A stretch of DNA of 64,000 bases from Alphaproteobacteria bacterium (lineage in GTDB: Bacteria; Pseudomonadota; Alphaproteobacteria; CACIAM-22H2). Below the pieces are notes generated by a model. The model had not been told where the DNA came from. It ran no database searches and was given only the letters and a program-made list of their open reading frames with translations. The position numbers and the translations under genes are program-made. Shown one piece after another: positions 20,801-29,622 of the stretch (position 1 is its first letter; each line of letters starts with the position of its first letter). The stretch covers positions 1 through 64,000 of the forward strand of contig JAEULA010000006.1 of assembly GCA_016793165.1 (NCBI GenBank), written 5' to 3'.

Positions 20801-22051
20801 ATGCGACGCTTCGTCATGGTCGAGAAGCTCTCGCTCCCCGCCGCGCGCCGATGCGCCATCGCCGCGCAGGGCCTGTCGCGTCCGCGACCCGGCGCCGCCT
20901 CTGCGCGCGACGTCGGCCGCATCGTCGGCGCGCTCGGCCTGCTGCAGATCGATTCCGTCAACGTGCTGACGCGCGCCCATTACCTGCCGCTGTTCTCGCG
21001 GCTCGGCAGCTACGACATCGAGGGGCTGCACAGGCTCGCCTATGCGGGCCGGCGCCGGCGGCTGTTCGAGTACTGGGGGCACGAGGCCTCGCTGCTGCCT
21101 GCCGAGGCCTATCCGCTGTTCCGCTGGCGCATGGAGGCCGCCGCGCGCGGCGAGCGCATCTACAAGGGCATCCGTGACTTCGCACGCCGCCGGCGCGCGC
21201 TGATCGAGAGCGTCCGCGCGCAGGTCGCCGCGCGCGGACCGCTGTCGGCCTCCGAGGTCGATGCCGGACGCCGCGGCGAGGGCGGCTGGTGGGGGTGGAG
21301 CGAGGCGAAGCTGGCGCTGGAGTGGCTGTTCTGGACCGGCGAGATCACCACCCATTCGCGCCGCGGCGCCGGTTTCGAGCGCGTCTACGACCTGACGGAG
21401 CGGACCCTGCCGCCGGCAGTCCTCGCGGCTCCGGTACCCGATCGCGCCGAGGCGCAGCGCCGCCTGCTCGCGCGCGCCGCGCGCGCGCACGGGATCGCCA
21501 CGGCGACGGATCTCGCCGACTACTTCCGCCTGCCCCCGGCGGACGTGAAGGCGCGGGTCGCGGAGCTGGTCGAGCTGGGCGAACTGCGCCCGGCCGCGGT
21601 CGAAGGGTGGCGCGCGACGGCCTATCTTCACCGCGACGCGCGCGTGCCGCGGCGCGTCGAGGCGCGCGCGCTGCTCGCCCCCTTCGATCCGCTGGTGTGG
21701 GAGCGCGATCGCACCGAGCGCCTGTTCGGCTTCCGCTACCGGATCGAGATCTACACCCCGGCGCCGCGCCGGGTGCACGGCTACTACGTGCTTCCCTTCC
21801 TGCGCGGCGATCGCCTGGTCGCGCGCGTCGATCTCAAGGCCGATCGCGCGGCCGGCTGCCTGCGGGTGCCCGGCGCCTTTGCCGAGCCGGACCAGGCGAC
21901 GGCCGAGAACGCCGCGGCGCTGGGCGAGGAGCTTTCGGCGATGGCGCGCTGGCTCGGGCTGGAGCGGGTTGCCGTGGGCGATCGTGGCGACATGGCTCGC
22001 CCGCTCGCCGATGCGCTCAGTCGCCGAGATCCACCCAGAAGCGCATCTTGA
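20801..22051 (+). CDS. winged-helix DNA glycosylase, YcaQ/AlkX family
   Basis: A 416-residue protein of the HTH_42 family. E. coli YcaQ (AlkX) is a glycosylase that unhooks interstrand DNA crosslinks and removes bulky alkylpurines. The family's catalytic Q-x-D motif appears as LLQIDSVNVLTRAHYLPLF near residue 50, and the C-terminal FDPLVWERDRTERLFGFRYRIEIY block is diagnostic. ATG 20801 or ATG 20816 are both possible starts; the longer is given. The last 35 bases overlap the convergent GNAT gene. The palindrome at 20767-20782 sits in its leader. Confidence 0.88.
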   Translation: MRRFVMVEKLSLPAARRCAIAAQGLSRPRPGAASARDVGRIVGALGLLQIDSVNVLTRAHYLPLFSRLGSYDIEGLHRLAYAGRRRRLFEYWGHEASLLPAEAYPLFRWRMEAAARGERIYKGIRDFARRRRALIESVRAQVAARGPLSASEVDAGRRGEGGWWGWSEAKLALEWLFWTGEITTHSRRGAGFERVYDLTERTLPPAVLAAPVPDRAEAQRRLLARAARAHGIATATDLADYFRLPPADVKARVAELVELGELRPAAVEGWRATAYLHRDARVPRRVEARALLAPFDPLVWERDRTERLFGFRYRIEIYTPAPRRVHGYYVLPFLRGDRLVARVDLKADRAAGCLRVPGAFAEPDQATAENAAALGEELSAMARWLGLERVAVGDRGDMARPLADALSRRDPPRSAS

Positions 22052-22562
22052 TCGGCAGCCCGGGAGCGAGGGGCGGCCCGTCGCTGGTGCGCACGCCGCC
22101 CACCTTCTCGATCACGCGGCGCGAGGCGTGGTTGTCGACGTCGCAGGTGATCATCACGCGCGCGAGTCCCGCGGCGCGCGCGACCGGAAGGACGAGCCTC
22201 AGCGCCGCCGTCGCGCGCCCGGCGCCGCGCCGCCACGCGACGATCGTGTAGCCGATATGGCCCGAGACGTGATCGGGCAGGTCGTCCGTGCCGATGAGGT
22301 GCCGGAAGTTGATCGCGCCGCAGAAGTCCTGGTCCAGGATCCAGAACGCCGACCCCGGGAGCCGCGGCACCGTCTTGCCGGCCGTGGTGCGCAGCATCCG
22401 CGTGGGATCGCAGAGGTCGCGCAGGAAGCCGGCGCGATCGCGCCGGATCAGCGCCAGCTGCTCGCGCGAGATGTCGCGCTCGGTGTGCGGCGACCAGCCG
22501 CGCGCGAGCGCGTCCGCGTAGGCGTCGAGCAGCTCGGGGCAGGGCGCGACGAGGCGGACCAT
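22017..22562 (-). CDS. GNAT-family N-acetyltransferase
   Basis: A 181-residue acetyltransferase of the RimJ/RimL-like branch. The acetyl-CoA-binding segment reads YTIVAWRRGAGRATAALRLVL, followed by ITCDVDNHASRRVIEKVGG, the usual beta-5/alpha-4 block. The substrate cannot be told. The start lies seven bases after the GST gene ends, so both are likely on one minus-strand transcript with the ExoD gene. Confidence 0.8.
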   Translation of the reverse strand: MVRLVAPCPELLDAYADALARGWSPHTERDISREQLALIRRDRAGFLRDLCDPTRMLRTTAGKTVPRLPGSAFWILDQDFCGAINFRHLIGTDDLPDHVSGHIGYTIVAWRRGAGRATAALRLVLPVARAAGLARVMITCDVDNHASRRVIEKVGGVRTSDGPPLAPGLPIKMRFWVDLGD

Positions 22563-22569
22563 CCGCGTC

Positions 22570-23205
22570 TCAGTAGGGCCAGGCGATGCCCTCGGCGGCG
22601 AGCGTCCGCTGGAACGCCGGGCGGGCGATGACGAGGTCGCAGTTGCGCTTGATCGCCGGGCGGCTCCAGGCGGGATCCGGGAGGTTGCGCGACCAGCGCA
22701 CGAGCATCGCCAGGTAGATGTCCGCGACGCTGAAGGCGGCGCCGGCGAGGTAGGGACCGTCGGCGGCGAGCGCCGCGTCGATGCGATCGAACATCGGGCC
22801 GATGCGCTTCTCCGCGCCGGCCTTCAGCGCCGCCTCGGCGGCCTTGTCGTCGAGATGCCAGTCGGGATGGCCGCGCTGGAGGAAGCGCTCCTGCAGGGTG
22901 TTCGTCAGGTACACCAGCCACTGCAGGTACAGCGCGCGCGCGCGCGTGCCCGGCGCCGGCGCGAGGCGCACCTCGGGATGGCGCTCTGCGAGCAGCATGC
23001 AGATCGCGGCCGACTCGAACACGGGTGCGCCGTCGACGATCAGCGTCGGGATGCGGCCGTGCGGATTGAGCTTCAGGTAGTCCGGCCGCTTGTGGTCGCC
23101 GGCCTGGAGATCGATGCGGACGAGTTCGTGCGGCGCGCCGGTCTCCTGGAGGACGGCGTGCGGCGCGAGCGAGGCGGCGCCCGGCGTGTAGAACAGCTTG
23201 TACAT
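22570..23205 (-). CDS. glutathione S-transferase
   Basis: A 211-residue cytosolic GST. The N-terminal thioredoxin-like domain (1-80) starts MYKLFYTPGAASLAPHAVL with an S/T-type activating residue and includes the cis-Pro GRIPTLIVDG and the ESAAICMLLAE glutathione-binding motif. The all-helical C-terminal domain contains the capping motif FSVADIYLAML. It resembles the beta-class/DcmA-like bacterial GSTs. It abuts the ExoD gene exactly (stop of exoD at 23206), indicating co-transcription. Confidence 0.88.
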   Translation of the reverse strand: MYKLFYTPGAASLAPHAVLQETGAPHELVRIDLQAGDHKRPDYLKLNPHGRIPTLIVDGAPVFESAAICMLLAERHPEVRLAPAPGTRARALYLQWLVYLTNTLQERFLQRGHPDWHLDDKAAEAALKAGAEKRIGPMFDRIDAALAADGPYLAGAAFSVADIYLAMLVRWSRNLPDPAWSRPAIKRNCDLVIARPAFQRTLAAEGIAWPY

Positions 23206-23832
23206 TCAGCCTCCTCCTTGCAGGAGCCAGTGCAGCGCGATCCACACGGCGGCGGCGCCGGCGCTGACCACCGCGAGCGCGATGGCGATGGCGATGACGG
23301 CAAACAGCGTCCCGACGATCACGACCACGCCGTCGCGCTCGACGAGTCCGAGCGCGATCACGGCCATCGCGATCGCCGGCGGCCAGTTGCCGAGCGGGAT
23401 GGGCAGCGCGACGATCGTGGCGAGCACCAGGAAGACGATGCCCAGCACGCGCTCCGCCAGCGGCGAGGTGAGCGGCTCGAGGCGGGGGCGCAGCATCCGC
23501 TCCACGCGGTCGAGCTGCGGGCCGGACTTCGCGACGATCGAGCGGAAGTCCTCGGCGCTGATCGATTTCTGCATGAGGAAGCCGGGCAGCCAAGGCTTCT
23601 CCAGCCCGGCGATCATCTGCAGCGCGAAGATGATCTGCGGCGCACCGAACACGGTCGAGACCCCCGGGATCGTCCCGAGCCCGACGGCGTTGGGCAGGGC
23701 GAAGATCAGCATGAGCAGGCCGAAGGCGCGGTCGCCGAGCGAGGCGACGAGGTCGCCCAGCGCCACGCGCGTCGTCGCGTTCGCCGCGAGCGCTTCGAGG
23801 ATCTCGGACGTCTTGCGGCCGTTGGTCGACAC
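23206..23832 (-). CDS. ExoD-family membrane protein
   Basis: A 208-residue inner-membrane protein of the exopolysaccharide-synthesis ExoD family. A soluble N-terminal part (TSEILEALAANATTRVALGDLV) leads into several membrane segments (GLLMLIFALPNAVGLG, VLGIVFLVLATIVALP, VVVIVGTLFAVIAIAIALAV). The GTG at 23832 is chosen because AGGA lies five bases upstream and the product has family length; upstream in-frame sequence is a shadow of the divergent PhyH gene. It was named for a Sinorhizobium exopolysaccharide mutant; the biochemical role is unknown. Confidence 0.85.
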   Translation of the reverse strand: MSTNGRKTSEILEALAANATTRVALGDLVASLGDRAFGLLMLIFALPNAVGLGTIPGVSTVFGAPQIIFALQMIAGLEKPWLPGFLMQKSISAEDFRSIVAKSGPQLDRVERMLRPRLEPLTSPLAERVLGIVFLVLATIVALPIPLGNWPPAIAMAVIALGLVERDGVVVIVGTLFAVIAIAIALAVVSAGAAAVWIALHWLLQGGG

Positions 23833-24012
23833 GGGAGTCCTGACTTCCGGCAGGGAAAAGGGCGCGCATCCTAGTTGCGCCTCGCGCGGACCGTCAAAGC
23901 TTCGCGCCGAGCGTGTGCCGGGCCGGCCGCGGGTCCCTGCCGGCCGCGCCGTCGATTGCGGGTGCCGGACCCGACCCCTACACTTCCCGAAGATCCCGGG
24001 AGGACGTGCGCG

Positions 24013-24825
24013 ATGGCTCATCTGACGGTCGACGAGAGGGCGCGCTACGTGCGCGACGGCTGGGTGGTCCCGAAATGGCGCCTGCCCGCGGCGCGGGTCG
24101 ACGCCATGCGCGCGTCGCTCGACAGGCTGATCGCGGACAATCCCGGGATCCGACCGGAGAAGCTCGTCAGCGCCCATATCGAAGGCGAGAATTCCGAGGG
24201 CGTACGCGGCTCGCGCGACTTCCTCGAGCTCGCGATGGACAAGGAGATCGTCGAGCTCGTCGCCGACGCGATCGGCGAGGACATCATCCTCTGGGGCTGC
24301 CAGGTGTTCTGCAAGCCGGGCGGCGACGGTCTCGAGACGCCGTGGCACCAGGACGGGCACTACTGGCCGATCCGCCCGCTGGCGACCTGCACCGTCTGGC
24401 TGGCGCTCGATCCGTCGACCCGCGCCAACGGCTGCCTGCGCGTCATTCCCGGAAGCCACGCGGCGCGCGAGCTCTATTCGCACATGACCGAGAACCGCAC
24501 CGACGTCGTGCTGACGGCGAAGATCGACGATCCCGCGTTCGACGAGGGCAAGGCGGTCGACATCGAGCTCGAGCCCGGGCAGATGTCGCTTCACGACGTC
24601 TACATGATCCATGGCGCCAACGCGAACCGCTCGCCGCAGCGTCGCGCCGGCGTCGCGATCCGCTACATGCCGGGCACGTCGGTGTTCGAGCGCGGGCTGA
24701 TCGCGACGTCCAGCAAGAGCGGCTACAAGGTCGACTTCGCGACGCGGCCGCTGTGGCTGCTGCGGGGCCGCGACCGCACGGGTCGCAACGACTTCGAGCG
24801 CGGGCACCGTCGCGCCCTCGCCTGA
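24013..24825 (+). CDS. phytanoyl-CoA dioxygenase-family protein
   Basis: A 270-residue Fe(II)/2-oxoglutarate oxygenase. Iron ligands H112 and D114 lie in TPWHQDGHYWPI, the distal His is H200 in DVYMIHGANAN, and R211 in the following RRAGVAIRY segment should bind 2-oxoglutarate. NGCLRVIPGSH is the standard PhyH stretch. The start ATG follows GGGAGGA by seven bases. It is transcribed divergently from the exoD-GST-GNAT genes and converges on xerC with four bases between stops. The substrate is unknown. Confidence 0.88.
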   Translation: MAHLTVDERARYVRDGWVVPKWRLPAARVDAMRASLDRLIADNPGIRPEKLVSAHIEGENSEGVRGSRDFLELAMDKEIVELVADAIGEDIILWGCQVFCKPGGDGLETPWHQDGHYWPIRPLATCTVWLALDPSTRANGCLRVIPGSHAARELYSHMTENRTDVVLTAKIDDPAFDEGKAVDIELEPGQMSLHDVYMIHGANANRSPQRRAGVAIRYMPGTSVFERGLIATSSKSGYKVDFATRPLWLLRGRDRTGRNDFERGHRRALA

Positions 24826-24829
24826 GGGC

Positions 24830-25798
24830 TCAATCCTTGGCGCGGGGATGCGCCCGCGCATAGACCTCGAGCATCCGCGCCGCGTCGACCCCGGTGTAGC
24901 GCTGAGTCGTCGACAGCGAGGCGTGTCCGAGGAGCTCCTGGATCGCGCGCAGGTCGCCGCCGGCGCCGAGCAGGTGCGTCGCGAAGGAGTGGCGCAGCGC
25001 GTGCGGCGTCGCCTCGTCGGGCAGGCCGAGCGCCGCGCGCAGGTGGCGCATGCGCTTCTGGATCAGCTCGGCGCGCAGCCGGCCGCCGCGGGCCCCGAGG
25101 AAGAGGGGCCCGCGCCGCGGTGCGGCCGGCAGCGGGCAGAGGCGCAGATAGGCGTCGATCGCCTCGCGCACGATCGCGAGCAGGGGCACGACGCGCTCCT
25201 TGCGGCCCTTGCCGCGCACCCGCAGCGCGTCGCCCAGCGGCAGGACCTCGCGGTCGAGCGATAGCGCCTCGTCGATGCGCAGGCCGCAGCCGTAGAGCAG
25301 CGTCAGCACCGCGGTGTCCCGCGCCGCGATCCACGGCTCCTCCTCGAGCGCGCCGACGGCGTCGAGGGCCGCGGCGGCATCGGGCGTGGCGAGCGGCCGG
25401 GGCAGGCCGCGCGGAAGCTTCGGGCCGCGGAACGCGAGGAGCCTGGCGTTCGCCCAGAGCCGCCGGCGCTCCGCCCAGCGGAACAGGCTCTTCACGGCCG
25501 AGAGCGCGCGCGCGTTGGACGCGGCGACGAGGCCGTCGCCGTGGCGTCGCGCGAGCCACGCCCGGAGGTCGGCGAGGGTCAGCGCGTCGAGCGCGTCGGT
25601 ATCGACGGGGCGGCCTTGATGGCCGGTGATGAAGGCGAGGAAGTCGTCGACGTCGCGCCGATAGGCCGCGAGGGTGTGGCGCGAGGCCCGCTTCTCCTGC
25701 TCGAGCCAGGCGAGCCAGTCGCCGCAGGCCTCGTCGACGGCCGGCGCCGCGGCGCGCGCGCCGCGCGGCGAGGCTCCGCCCGTCAGCGGTCGAGCCAT
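24830..25798 (-). CDS. xerC: site-specific tyrosine recombinase XerC
   Basis: A 322-residue recombinase that resolves chromosome dimers at dif together with XerD. The N-terminal SAM-like core-binding domain (residues 20-110) and the C-terminal catalytic domain carry the full set: Arg in YGCGLRIDEAL, Lys in RGKGRKERVV, H-x-x-R in HALRHSF, His in LLGHASLS and the nucleophile Tyr in TTQRYTGVD. The ATG at 25798 overlaps the end of the DUF484 gene by 16 bases. DUF484-xerC is a conserved pair in Proteobacteria. Confidence 0.95.
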   Translation of the reverse strand: MARPLTGGASPRGARAAAPAVDEACGDWLAWLEQEKRASRHTLAAYRRDVDDFLAFITGHQGRPVDTDALDALTLADLRAWLARRHGDGLVAASNARALSAVKSLFRWAERRRLWANARLLAFRGPKLPRGLPRPLATPDAAAALDAVGALEEEPWIAARDTAVLTLLYGCGLRIDEALSLDREVLPLGDALRVRGKGRKERVVPLLAIVREAIDAYLRLCPLPAAPRRGPLFLGARGGRLRAELIQKRMRHLRAALGLPDEATPHALRHSFATHLLGAGGDLRAIQELLGHASLSTTQRYTGVDAARMLEVYARAHPRAKD

Positions 25799-26490
25799 CC
25801 GCGGAAGGTGAGCTCGAGCGCGCGCGCGAGGAATCCGAGCAACTCGGTGCCCTGGCTGGCGCCGAAGCGCGCGGAGTCGCGGGCGCCGAGCGCCAGCAGT
25901 CCGGCGGGCGCCTCGCGCTTCAGCTGCAGGCGCATCAGGGCCTGGCTCTTCACGAGGGGCGCCGCGGCGCCGAACAGCGCCGCATCCGCGACCACCGGTC
26001 CGAGCAGCAGGACGTCGCGCGCCGGGGGGATCCAGCCGTCGATGCGGCCCTTCGGCCAAAGCCGCAGGCCGCGCGCGGCGGCGTTGATCGGGGCGCGGTC
26101 GAGCGACTCGAAGCCGAGCACGACGGTGTCGACCTCGAGATGCAGGGCCAGGTCGACGGTGACGATCTCGATGAGGTGCTCGAGCGTGCGCGCCCCCAGC
26201 ATCGCCAGAACCGTCGTGTGGATCCGGCCCTGCGAGGCGACGTTGGCGCGGCTCGCCGCGATGATCTCCTCGTGCGCGCGCTTCATGCGGCCGAGGTCGC
26301 CCTGCAGCCGCTCGACGACGAAACGCTGGAAGTCGAGGACGCCGCGGCCGTGCCGCGACGCCGGCGGCGTCAGGTCGTGGAGCAGGTCGGCGTGCTGGGC
26401 CAGGAACTCGGGATTGCGCGCAAGGTAGTCGGCGACGTCGGCGGCGCTGACATCGGGGCGAAGGGCGGCGGCTGGCTGCTGGTCGGACAA
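25783..26490 (-). CDS. DUF484 family protein
   Basis: A 235-residue protein with an N-terminal helix pair (VADYLARNPEFLAQHADLL, the DUF484 signature), a coiled region (FVVERLQGDLGRMKRAHEE) and a GAF-like C-terminal domain (LALGARDSARFGASQGTELLGFLA). The function is unknown. It is almost always next to xerC, with which it overlaps by 16 bases here. The transaldolase gene stops 25 bases away, on the downstream side of neither: both are minus-strand and transaldolase precedes DUF484 in transcription order. Confidence 0.9.
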   Translation of the reverse strand: MSDQQPAAALRPDVSAADVADYLARNPEFLAQHADLLHDLTPPASRHGRGVLDFQRFVVERLQGDLGRMKRAHEEIIAASRANVASQGRIHTTVLAMLGARTLEHLIEIVTVDLALHLEVDTVVLGFESLDRAPINAAARGLRLWPKGRIDGWIPPARDVLLLGPVVADAALFGAAAPLVKSQALMRLQLKREAPAGLLALGARDSARFGASQGTELLGFLARALELTFRGWLDR

Positions 26491-26515
26491 GGGGCGGCCC
26501 TTCGACTTGGGTGGA

Positions 26516-27175
26516 TCAACCGAGGATCGACTGGCCGGTCTTCTGCCAGTCGGCGAGGAACGCCGCGAGGCCCTTGTCGGTCAGCGGGTGGTTGTACATC
26601 TGGCGCAGCACGTTCGGCGGCAGGGTGGCGACGTGAGCGCCGAGCTTCGCGGCCTCCACGACGTGGATGGGATGGCGCACGGAGGCGACCAGCACCTCGG
26701 TCTTGATCGCGGGATAGGCGGCATAGATGCGGCAGATGTCGGCGATCAGCGCCATGCCGTCGGTCCCGACGTCGTCGAGGCGCCCCACGAAGGGAGAGAT
26801 GAAGGCCGCGCCGGCCTTGGCGGCGAGGATCGCCTGCGCCGCCGAGAAGCACAGCGTGACGTTCACCTTCGTGCCCTCGTTCGACAGCGCCTTGCAGGTC
26901 TTCAGCCCGTCCGGCGTCAGCGGCACCTTGACCGCGACGTTCGGCGCGAGCTTGGCAAGCTTGCGGCCCTCCGCGAGCATCGTGGCATGGTCGGTCGCGG
27001 TCACCTCGGCGCTCACCGGCCCGGTCACGACGGCGCAGATCTCCTTGATCACGTCGAGCATGTTGCGGCCCGACTTCGCGATCAGCGAAGGATTGGTGGT
27101 GACGCCGTCGACCAGGCCGGTATCGGCGAGGTCGCGGAGCTCCTTGAGGTCGGCGCTGTCGATGAAGAACTTCAT
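26516..27175 (-). CDS. tal: transaldolase (small TalC/FSA-like type)
   Basis: A 219-residue class I aldolase of the compact subfamily that covers TalC transaldolases and fructose-6-phosphate aldolases. The N-terminus [16 protein letters not shown], the [13 protein letters not shown] loop, the Schiff-base Lys in [12 protein letters not shown] and [12 protein letters not shown] are diagnostic. The start at 27175 gives the standard family beginning; the ribosome site is weak. It links the pentose phosphate pathway to glycolysis. It precedes DUF484-xerC on the minus strand and is divergent from priA. Confidence 0.92.
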   Translation of the reverse strand: MKFFIDSADLKELRDLADTGLVDGVTTNPSLIAKSGRNMLDVIKEICAVVTGPVSAEVTATDHATMLAEGRKLAKLAPNVAVKVPLTPDGLKTCKALSNEGTKVNVTLCFSAAQAILAAKAGAAFISPFVGRLDDVGTDGMALIADICRIYAAYPAIKTEVLVASVRHPIHVVEAAKLGAHVATLPPNVLRQMYNHPLTDKGLAAFLADWQKTGQSILG

Positions 27176-27244
27176 GGGAGAGCTGCCTTGCTGCGGGCGG
27201 GATCCGCTGCGCGCGAGCGATGACTCGCCGGCAACGGCGTCGTC

Positions 27245-27259
27245 CCGTGTGCCACACGG
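27245..27259. repeat. 15-bp inverted repeat in the tal/priA divergent region
   Basis: CCGTGTG-C-CACACGG is perfectly symmetrical and sits 25 bases before the priA start, within the 108-base divergent promoter region. It is a candidate operator; no regulator can be assigned. Confidence 0.3.
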
Positions 27260-27283
27260 CCCCTCGCGCGTAAAGTCCAGCGC

Positions 27284-29509
27284 ATGACGCTGCCGATCGA
27301 CGAGTCGACGACCGCGCCGGCGGCGCGCGTGCGCGTGCTGCTGCCGCTGCCGCTCGCGGGCGCCTACGACTACCGCGTCGACCCGGCGACGCCGGTGTCG
27401 CCGGGCGATTTCGTGCGCGTGCCGCTCGGGCGTCGCGTCGAGATCGGCGTCGTGTGGGACGGGGCGAGCGACCCCGCGACGCCGATCGCCGCCGAGCGTC
27501 TCAAGACAATCCTCGATCGTCTCGATGCGCCGCCGGTGTCGGCGGTGACGCGCCGCTTCGTCGACTGGATCGCGCACTACACGATGTCCGCGCCCGGCGC
27601 GGTGCTCCGCATGGCGATGAGCGTGCCCGCCGCGCTCGAGCCCGCGGCGCCGCAATGGGGATGGGTGCTGTCGCCGGGCGCTCCCAACCCGGTGGTCGCC
27701 GAGCCGGGTGCGGCGCGGCTCACGCCCGGGCGCCGCCGCGTGCTCGAGGCGATGGCCCACGGGGCGGCGCGGTCGACCAGGGACATCGCGGCGACCGCCG
27801 GCGTGAGCTCGGCGGTGGTGACGTCGATGGCCGAGCTCGGCTGGCTCGTGCCCGCAGTGCTGCCCGCGACGCATCGGCGCGAGCCGGACGGCGCGCATCC
27901 CGGCCCGGTGCTGTCGCCTGCGCAGCGCGAGGCGGCGGATGCGCTCGCCGGGCGGATCGACGCCGGCTTCGCCGCGACGCTGGTCGACGGCGTGACGGGC
28001 GCGGGAAAGACCGAGGTGTATTTCGAGGCGATCGCCGCCGCGCTGCGCGCGGGCCGCCAGGTGCTCGTGCTGCTGCCGGAGATCGCGATGAGCGCGCAGT
28101 GGCTGGCGCGGTTCGAGCAGCGCTTCGGCGCCGTGCCGGCAAGCTGGCATTCGGAGCTGAACGCCGGCCAGCGCGTGCGCACGTGGCGCGACGTGGCGGC
28201 GGGCCGCGCGCGGGTCGTCGTCGGGGCGCGCTCGGCGCTGTTCCTGCCCTATCGCGACCTCGGCCTGATCGTGATCGACGAGGAGCACGAGCAGGCGTTC
28301 AAGCAGGAGGACGGCGTGATCTATCACGCCCGCGACATGGCGGTGGTGCGGGCGCATCTCGGCCGGATTCCGATCGTGCTCGTGTCGGCGACGCCTTCGC
28401 TCGAGACCGTCGTGAACGTCTCGCGCGGGCGCTATCGCTGCGTCCATCTTCCGGCACGGCACGGCGGCGCGACCCTGCCGGCGGTCGAGCTGGTCGATCT
28501 GCGCCGCGAGCCGCCGCCGCCGCGCGCCTGGATCGGCCCGCGCCTGCGCGCCGCCGTGGCGGCGAACCTCGCCGCCGGCGAGCAGTCGGTGCTGTTCCTC
28601 AATCGCCGCGGCTATGCGCCGCTGACGCTGTGCCGGTCCTGCGGCCATCGCCTGCAATGTCCGCATTGCACGGCCTGGCTCGTCGAGCACCGGCTGGCCG
28701 GACGACTGCAATGCCATCACTGCGGCTACAGCGCGCGCATTCCGCGCACCTGCCCGAGCTGCGACGCCGAGGACCGGTTCGCGCCCTGCGGCCCCGGCGT
28801 CGAGCGCGTCGCCGAGGAGGCGCGCGCGCTGTTCCCGGCGGCGCGCCTAGAGATCATGACGTCGGACACGATCGGCGGACCCGACGCCGCGTCTGCCTTC
28901 GTCGAGCGCATGATCGCGGGCGAGATCGATTTGCTGGTCGGCACGCAGATCGTCGCCAAGGGACACCACTTCCCCGGGCTGACGCTCGTCGGCGTCGTCG
29001 ACGCCGATCTCGGCCTTGCCGGCGGCGACCTGCGCGCCGGCGAGCGCACCTATCAACTGCTGCATCAGGTCGCAGGCCGCGCGGGGCGGGCCGGGAAGCC
29101 GGGCCGCGTGCTGCTCCAGACGCACCTGCCCGAGCACCCGGCGATGCAGGCCCTGGCCGCCGGCGACCGGGACGGGTTTCTCGCCGGGGAGATCGACACG
29201 CGCGAGCGGCTCGGGCTGCCGCCTTTCGGCCGCCTCGCCGCGCTGATCGTGGCCGGCCCCGAGCCGGACGAGGTCGACCGCCTGTGCCGCCATCTGGCCG
29301 GGCGCGCGCCCGCGGGCCCCGGCGTGACGGTGCTCGGGCCGGCCCCGGCGCCGCTCGCGATCCTGCGCGGCCGGCACCGGCGGCGCTTCCTCGTGCGGGC
29401 GAGCCGCGACGTCCCGATTCAGGATCTGATCGCCGATTGGCTCGCCGCCGTTAAGCATTCCGCCCGCGTCCGGATCCAGATCGACATCGACCCCTACAGC
29501 TTCCTTTGA
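27284..29509 (+). CDS. priA: primosomal replication protein N' (PriA helicase)
   Basis: A 741-residue 3'-5' DNA helicase that restarts collapsed replication forks. The N-terminal 3'-DNA-binding domain is followed by Walker [16 protein letters not shown], the DEEH box with the aromatic-rich loop [18 protein letters not shown], and a zinc-binding insertion with eight cysteines ([13 protein letters not shown] ... CHHCGY ... CPSCDAED). The helicase C-lobe motif [11 protein letters not shown] is also present. Length matches the family. It is followed by a 113-base gap with only a weak six-base stem-loop (29522-29539). Confidence 0.96.
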   Translation: MTLPIDESTTAPAARVRVLLPLPLAGAYDYRVDPATPVSPGDFVRVPLGRRVEIGVVWDGASDPATPIAAERLKTILDRLDAPPVSAVTRRFVDWIAHYTMSAPGAVLRMAMSVPAALEPAAPQWGWVLSPGAPNPVVAEPGAARLTPGRRRVLEAMAHGAARSTRDIAATAGVSSAVVTSMAELGWLVPAVLPATHRREPDGAHPGPVLSPAQREAADALAGRIDAGFAATLVDGVTGAGKTEVYFEAIAAALRAGRQVLVLLPEIAMSAQWLARFEQRFGAVPASWHSELNAGQRVRTWRDVAAGRARVVVGARSALFLPYRDLGLIVIDEEHEQAFKQEDGVIYHARDMAVVRAHLGRIPIVLVSATPSLETVVNVSRGRYRCVHLPARHGGATLPAVELVDLRREPPPPRAWIGPRLRAAVAANLAAGEQSVLFLNRRGYAPLTLCRSCGHRLQCPHCTAWLVEHRLAGRLQCHHCGYSARIPRTCPSCDAEDRFAPCGPGVERVAEEARALFPAARLEIMTSDTIGGPDAASAFVERMIAGEIDLLVGTQIVAKGHHFPGLTLVGVVDADLGLAGGDLRAGERTYQLLHQVAGRAGRAGKPGRVLLQTHLPEHPAMQALAAGDRDGFLAGEIDTRERLGLPPFGRLAALIVAGPEPDEVDRLCRHLAGRAPAGPGVTVLGPAPAPLAILRGRHRRRFLVRASRDVPIQDLIADWLAAVKHSARVRIQIDIDPYSFL

Positions 29510-29622
29510 GGGTGGCTGCGAAGCCCGGCCGCACGGGCTGCGTCGTTCGAGTCCTTGCGTGGCGTGCCGGCAGGGCGCTAAGCGATTGACCCTGCTCGCT
29601 GCCGAAATCGCGGAGTGACGCC

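Noticed and set aside
29510..29622. tRNA-like segment containing GTTCGAGTCC
   Set aside because: No acceptor, D or anticodon stems can be folded around the T-loop-like bases.
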